Assembly: GCF_901000735.1 (NCBI RefSeq)
Contig: NC_081548.1
Location: 4,340,001-4,404,000, forward strand
Source of the DNA: Corylus avellana
Taxonomy: Eukaryota > Streptophyta > Magnoliopsida > Fagales > Betulaceae
Length of the DNA stretch: 64,000 bases
Reading direction: 5' to 3'
The notes under the pieces were generated by a model, which did not search any database, had not been told where the DNA came from, and saw only the letters and a program-made list of their open reading frames with translations. Position 1 is the first letter of the stretch; each line of letters starts with the position of its first letter. Both the position numbers and the translations under genes were made by a program. This document shows, one piece after another, positions 60,210 to 64,000 of the stretch.

Positions 60210-61832
60210 ATGAAACAAATGGTATTGCTCCCACAAACGGTGCAAGAGGCATTTCACACTCTCCTCGATATTTTTCGCCCACTCAATATCATTGCATCTT
60301 CTCAACCAAAATACCAACGTCTTCATCTCGGAACGTGGGTAAAAAACAAAAGTCACATACAGCATTATATTAATCTTATCCGTAGTCTCCCAAATACTTA
60401 TCATACTTAGTTTTCATATCACAACTCACTGAACTAAGGATAGGATTATTACTAAGAATCCTATCATTCAAGGTATTTTGAATAATACAAAATTGAATGA
60501 AATATGAGTTGGCTGTGACATTAGAGAACTTCAATGTGGCATCATAAAAAGATTTCAAAAATTTCACAATTACCCTAGTATTTTCCCACTTAATAGAGCT
60601 AAGAGCAACAAAATGATTACTCTCATCCTCCCCAAGTAGGGCAAAAGCATTTTCGTATTTCTCAGTGGAGCTCAACATTAAGTACGTAGAATTCCATCTT
60701 GTTTGAACAGCTAGACATATCATCTTCGTATAAGTAATCTTTTTCGGCTCTATACATGATTTAAACTTTGACATCCTCGCTGGTGAGAACCTCACAAATT
60801 TCACTGCATTCCTTATATTAGAAACACAATCACCCAATCCTTTCAACCCTTCATTTACAGCAAGATTTAAAATATGAGCGACACACCGCACGTGAAGAAA
60901 TTCCCATCCCAAAACAATATAAGGCTTGTCTTTCAACCTCCTTTTCATATACTTGATCATCGTATCATTATTTGAAGCATTATCAACTGTAATAGTGAAC
61001 AAACTATCAATCCCCACTCCATCAATGTATTCTCCAACATTCTTCCAATATCGTCACCTATATGACTTGAAATAATGCCAAATTTGATTATTTTTTTATG
61101 CATTATCCAATCATAATCTATGAAGCTAGCGATAACAACCATGTAGTTCAAATTTTGAAGAGATGTCCATATATCAGTAGTTATGCAAACCTTTTTACCA
61201 CTCAAAAAAAATTTCAACTTAAGTATTTCTTCCTCATATACTTTCATGCAACCTTTTCGTAGAGTATTGCAACCTGGTAATTTGAACATTGGTTCAACTC
61301 CATTATTCAATTCTCTAAACCCATCATTCTCCACATGCCTAAAAGGCAACTCCTCTTTGATGAAATACCGCACAACCAAATTTCTTACATTACTCGAATC
61401 ATACTTCACAAATTCTACTCCTAGTTGGTTGGTACCAGTGCCTTGACTGCCTTCTTTTTTTTTTTTTTTTTTTGGCCTTGACTGCCTTCTATTGCAGTCA
61501 TAAGTGGCATTTGCAACAGAATTTGACCTTTGGGCATATTCGATTTTTCTGAGTGGAGCGGTCGGACAATTAAAGTTAAGGTGGGTCATCATGCCTGAAT
61601 CACCATTTTTCCAGTGACACACTAACACCGTATTGCAATAATTGCACATTGCCTTAGGGTTTTTCTTATTAACTGGTTCTACTTTTTTGAAGTGATCCCA
61701 TACAACAGACTGATTCACAGATGATTTTGTGGATAGGTTCGTTTGTGATTGCAAGAAATTTGTAGAGAAATTTGGATTGGTTCCAGAATTGTCACCTTAC
61801 AATTGCATACTCAGACTATTTGTCTCCTCCAT
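60210..61832 (-). pseudogene. hAT transposase 2, N-terminal half (BED finger and core)
   Basis: It starts MEETNSLSMQL at 61832 and meets a TAA at codon 12. It continues with the BED finger (SVVWDHFKKVEP, CNYCNTVLVCHW, H..C), a Lys-rich insert caused by a poly(T) insertion (61456-61474), and the core (KVCITTDIWTSLQNLNYMVV; SLFTITVDNASNNDTM; LHVRCVAHILNLAVNEGLKG; TRWNSTYLML). There are frameshifts near 60990 and 60378. The frame stops at about 60210 by insertion of hAT element 3 and resumes at 51788. Closest in this window to hAT 1. Confidence 0.86.
61440..61490. repeat. Pure poly(T) insertion with 16 bp target duplication
   Basis: GCCTTGACTGCCTTCT occurs at 61440-61455 and 61475-61490, enclosing about 18 T and one G. 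It has the structure of a retroposed poly(A) tail, in minus orientation, inside hAT transposase 2. Confidence 0.75.
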
Positions 61833-61849
61833 CTATTAAGAGTGTTTTG

Positions 61850-62980
61850 ATGCTATATGCTAAAGTGAACAATAAATATAAATATTAAAGTTACTAATTT
61901 AAATCATTTTCCTTCCATGTGCGGATATGTCCAAAAAAACAAAAAACCAAAAGTCTAAAGCCAAATTCTTGAATGCTCAAGTCTAAATTGAAAAATTGGA
62001 GTTCCATTCAAATATTGAATACTTGTAGATTACAAACGTTTTTAATCAGATTGAAAAATTTGAGTTCAATTGATGCATTTTCTAATCAGTTTGATAGATG
62101 CATTGGATATATATGTAGCTCAAATAATTTCACATGATTTAGACCTTAATCAAATTAAATAAATCCCTTCAGGTAGGATTAACATCATTTACCCTGATTT
62201 TATTCTCAAACTTGTGTACTAGAGCATTCAACAGCTCTAACACAGCAGAAATCCATTAAAACATGGATAAAATGACATGGACAAAAAGGAGATTCAGAAA
62301 CCACATGAAATCTAACTAGAAACAAGATGGTAAGATAGCAATATATAATCAAACATAACACTTTCAAAACATAAAAAGACAAATAGACAAATAAACAGTA
62401 TAAACAACTAGAAAAAAGAAGAGGACAAATCAAACAATCAGATCCAAATTAAAATCAATATGAAGCTATGAAATCAAAATAGGAACCAAAATGAGAAATT
62501 GCACGTAGTCAAATATTACCCACAAATCAACATAAGAGATCTCAAATAAAGTTACAGAGATATATACACACAGCTAACAAAACACAATTTTGTTTAAAAG
62601 CAAAAGGGTAATCTTTGAATCTAATTCCGAGAATGATCAATCCAAAATCAAAGCTAAAGTGAACAATCAGATTCACCCATTATTTACCCCATGATCTCAT
62701 CACCCAATACTTAAACCCTAAAATTTTCCATCAAATTTCCTGCACTTTTTGATCAACCAAACAAATATAAACACCCTAAATCAAAACTCAAAAGCAAATA
62801 TAAACCTAAAAAGTAAAACCCCTTATTGCTCAATTGAAACTGCTCGGCTGGAGTGAAGAAGAGAGCGGTCGCTAGTGGAGTGAAGAAGTCTAGACGAGCG
62901 ACGGAGCGAGAGAGAGAGAGAGAGTCAGAGAGAGGCGGAAGTGAAGAGTGAAGAAAGAGGAGGAAGTTGTGTGAACCCTA
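61850..62980. other. Probable 5' flank of hAT 2, no gene recognised
   Basis: AT-rich, with a purine-rich stretch containing (GA)n at about 62906-62930. It resembles in place and composition the GAGTGAGATAC..GAGAGTCGAGATTGAGAGG region upstream of the transposase in hAT element 1 (43060-43340). The outer end of hAT 2 could not be located. Confidence 0.35.
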
Positions 62981-63124
62981 AAGTCTAAACGTGTAAACCT
63001 AAAGTAAAAAGTAAAAATAAAAGCCAATATATATAATTTACTAAGTGGTTAAGAGTATATATATTGTATACTAACAATATCACATAAATCACTAAATAAA
63101 CATATAATTTTACTGTTATCTTTT

Positions 63125-64000
63125 TGTTAGGCTTGGCAACTGCTTTGCGATCAACATGTTTTAGAGCAGTTGTGGTGCTTGTAGGTGAAGTTGTAAGAGA
63201 ACCACTATATTCCATAAAAAGAGAATAATTTATCACGAACATGCTTAAACTGACTAGAGTCATCCACTCTATAAATTTTCGTATAGCAGAAATTTACAAA
63301 GTGAAGCTTGTAACGAGGATCCAAAATAACTGTTATGGCTAACACTGACCTGAACTTTGATCAATATTTCTCAAATTTTGAGAGCATTTTAGTTGCCATT
63401 AATCGTTTATACTCATCTTCACTCTCATTTTCTACCTTTAAGGACATATAAATACTCTAAACCACATGAAAGTATAAGTTGGCTGTGGGATATTTTTTAC
63501 CAGAAAATTCACATGTAGCATTGTAAAAGCTACACAAGATATTGCTAATATTTTCCATCTTTTCCCATTCAGGTGAAGTAGGACAATGCTTAAAGCATGG
63601 CTCAGTCATCTCTAAATAACTAAAACCAAGTCGATAATGAATGACACTCACAAGCATAAGATATGTGGAATTCCATCTAGTTGACACATTTTGTTTTAGC
63701 CACATTTTACTATTTATTGACATTTGATTCACAGGCTGAGTAAACCTTTGTTTCCTCACTTGTGATCCTTTAACATACTTAACACAATCACGTATTTTTT
63801 GGAGAGCACCATCAATCACTTTCAAACCATCTTGTACTATCAAATTAAGAATATGTGCACAACAACGGAGGTGAAAGAACTCACCAGAACAAACAGGGGC
63901 TTTCTTAATGTTCAATTGATCTTTCAATAACCCAACAAAAATATCATTGGATGAAGCATTATCTAATGTGATAGAGAAAAGCTTGGTCTCAATCCTCCAC
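63125..64000 (-). pseudogene. hAT transposase 4 (RICESLEEPER-like), partial at window edge
   Basis: An open minus-strand frame enters from the right edge: LFSITLDNASSNDIFVG, then FFHLRCCAHILNLIVQDGLK, STRWNSTYLMLVSVIHYR and PTANLYFHVV, with a stop at 63457. After it, in the same frame, come SIYMSLKVENESEDEY, a TAG, and ILDPRYKLHFVNFCYTKIY. A frame change follows, then SGSLTTSPTSTTTALKH near 63190. This is the plant RICESLEEPER branch of hAT, distinct from the three other copies. It is broken by at least two stops and one frameshift. The N-terminus and BED finger, if present, are outside the window. Confidence 0.82.

Overview
This is nuclear DNA from a flowering plant, almost certainly a eudicot. 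The evidence is intron-rich genes with GT-AG splice sites, plant-type proteins (an A2-type cyclin, a plant mitochondrial COX5b, an SR-rich cyclophilin of the CYP95 type), and a dense load of plant transposons (Copia, Gypsy, hAT, Mutator-like, Harbinger-like). The species cannot be fixed from the sequence alone. There is no sign of bacterial or organellar DNA, and there is no CRISPR array.

Layout. Positions 311-2908 hold a young, gag-only LTR retrotransposon. Positions 3253-8597 and 8698-11885 are two nearly identical copies of one region, separated by a run of 100 N. Copy 1 carries an extra 2.15 kb retroelement (3462-5609) that copy 2 lacks. This looks more like two overlapping contigs or haplotypes left unmerged than a real tandem duplication. 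Three genes follow, all on the minus strand. The first is a CYCA2-type cyclin (coding 10735-19723, 11 coding exons, non-coding first exon near 22081-22240). The second is COX5B (24898-28299, 6 exons). The third is a CYP95-like peptidyl-prolyl isomerase with an RS-rich tail (29753-37884, 13 coding exons, non-coding first exon near 39370-39460). For all three I rebuilt the exons by hand and the reading frame closes exactly (491, 178 and 762 codons plus stop). They are unrelated housekeeping and cell-cycle genes with no evident shared pathway.

From 39.7 kb to the right edge I see no host gene. The region is layered transposon debris: a terminally complete but mutated hAT element (39763-43543), a Gypsy LTR fragment, a second hAT piece, a 3.5 kb element with long terminal inverted repeats (46925-50442) holding a nested hAT MITE, and a three-level nest. 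In that nest a minus-strand hAT transposase (51315-61832) was split by a plus-strand hAT element (51789-60201), which was itself hit by a 4.05 kb solo LTR (55612-59663). A further hAT transposase runs off the right edge.

I did not find a clear new biological system. The most unusual signals are very short poly(A)-type retroposition scars with long target duplications, some sharing a CTTATCA-plus-A tail; substitutions at the CDK-contact segment of the cyclin; and the probable assembly duplication.
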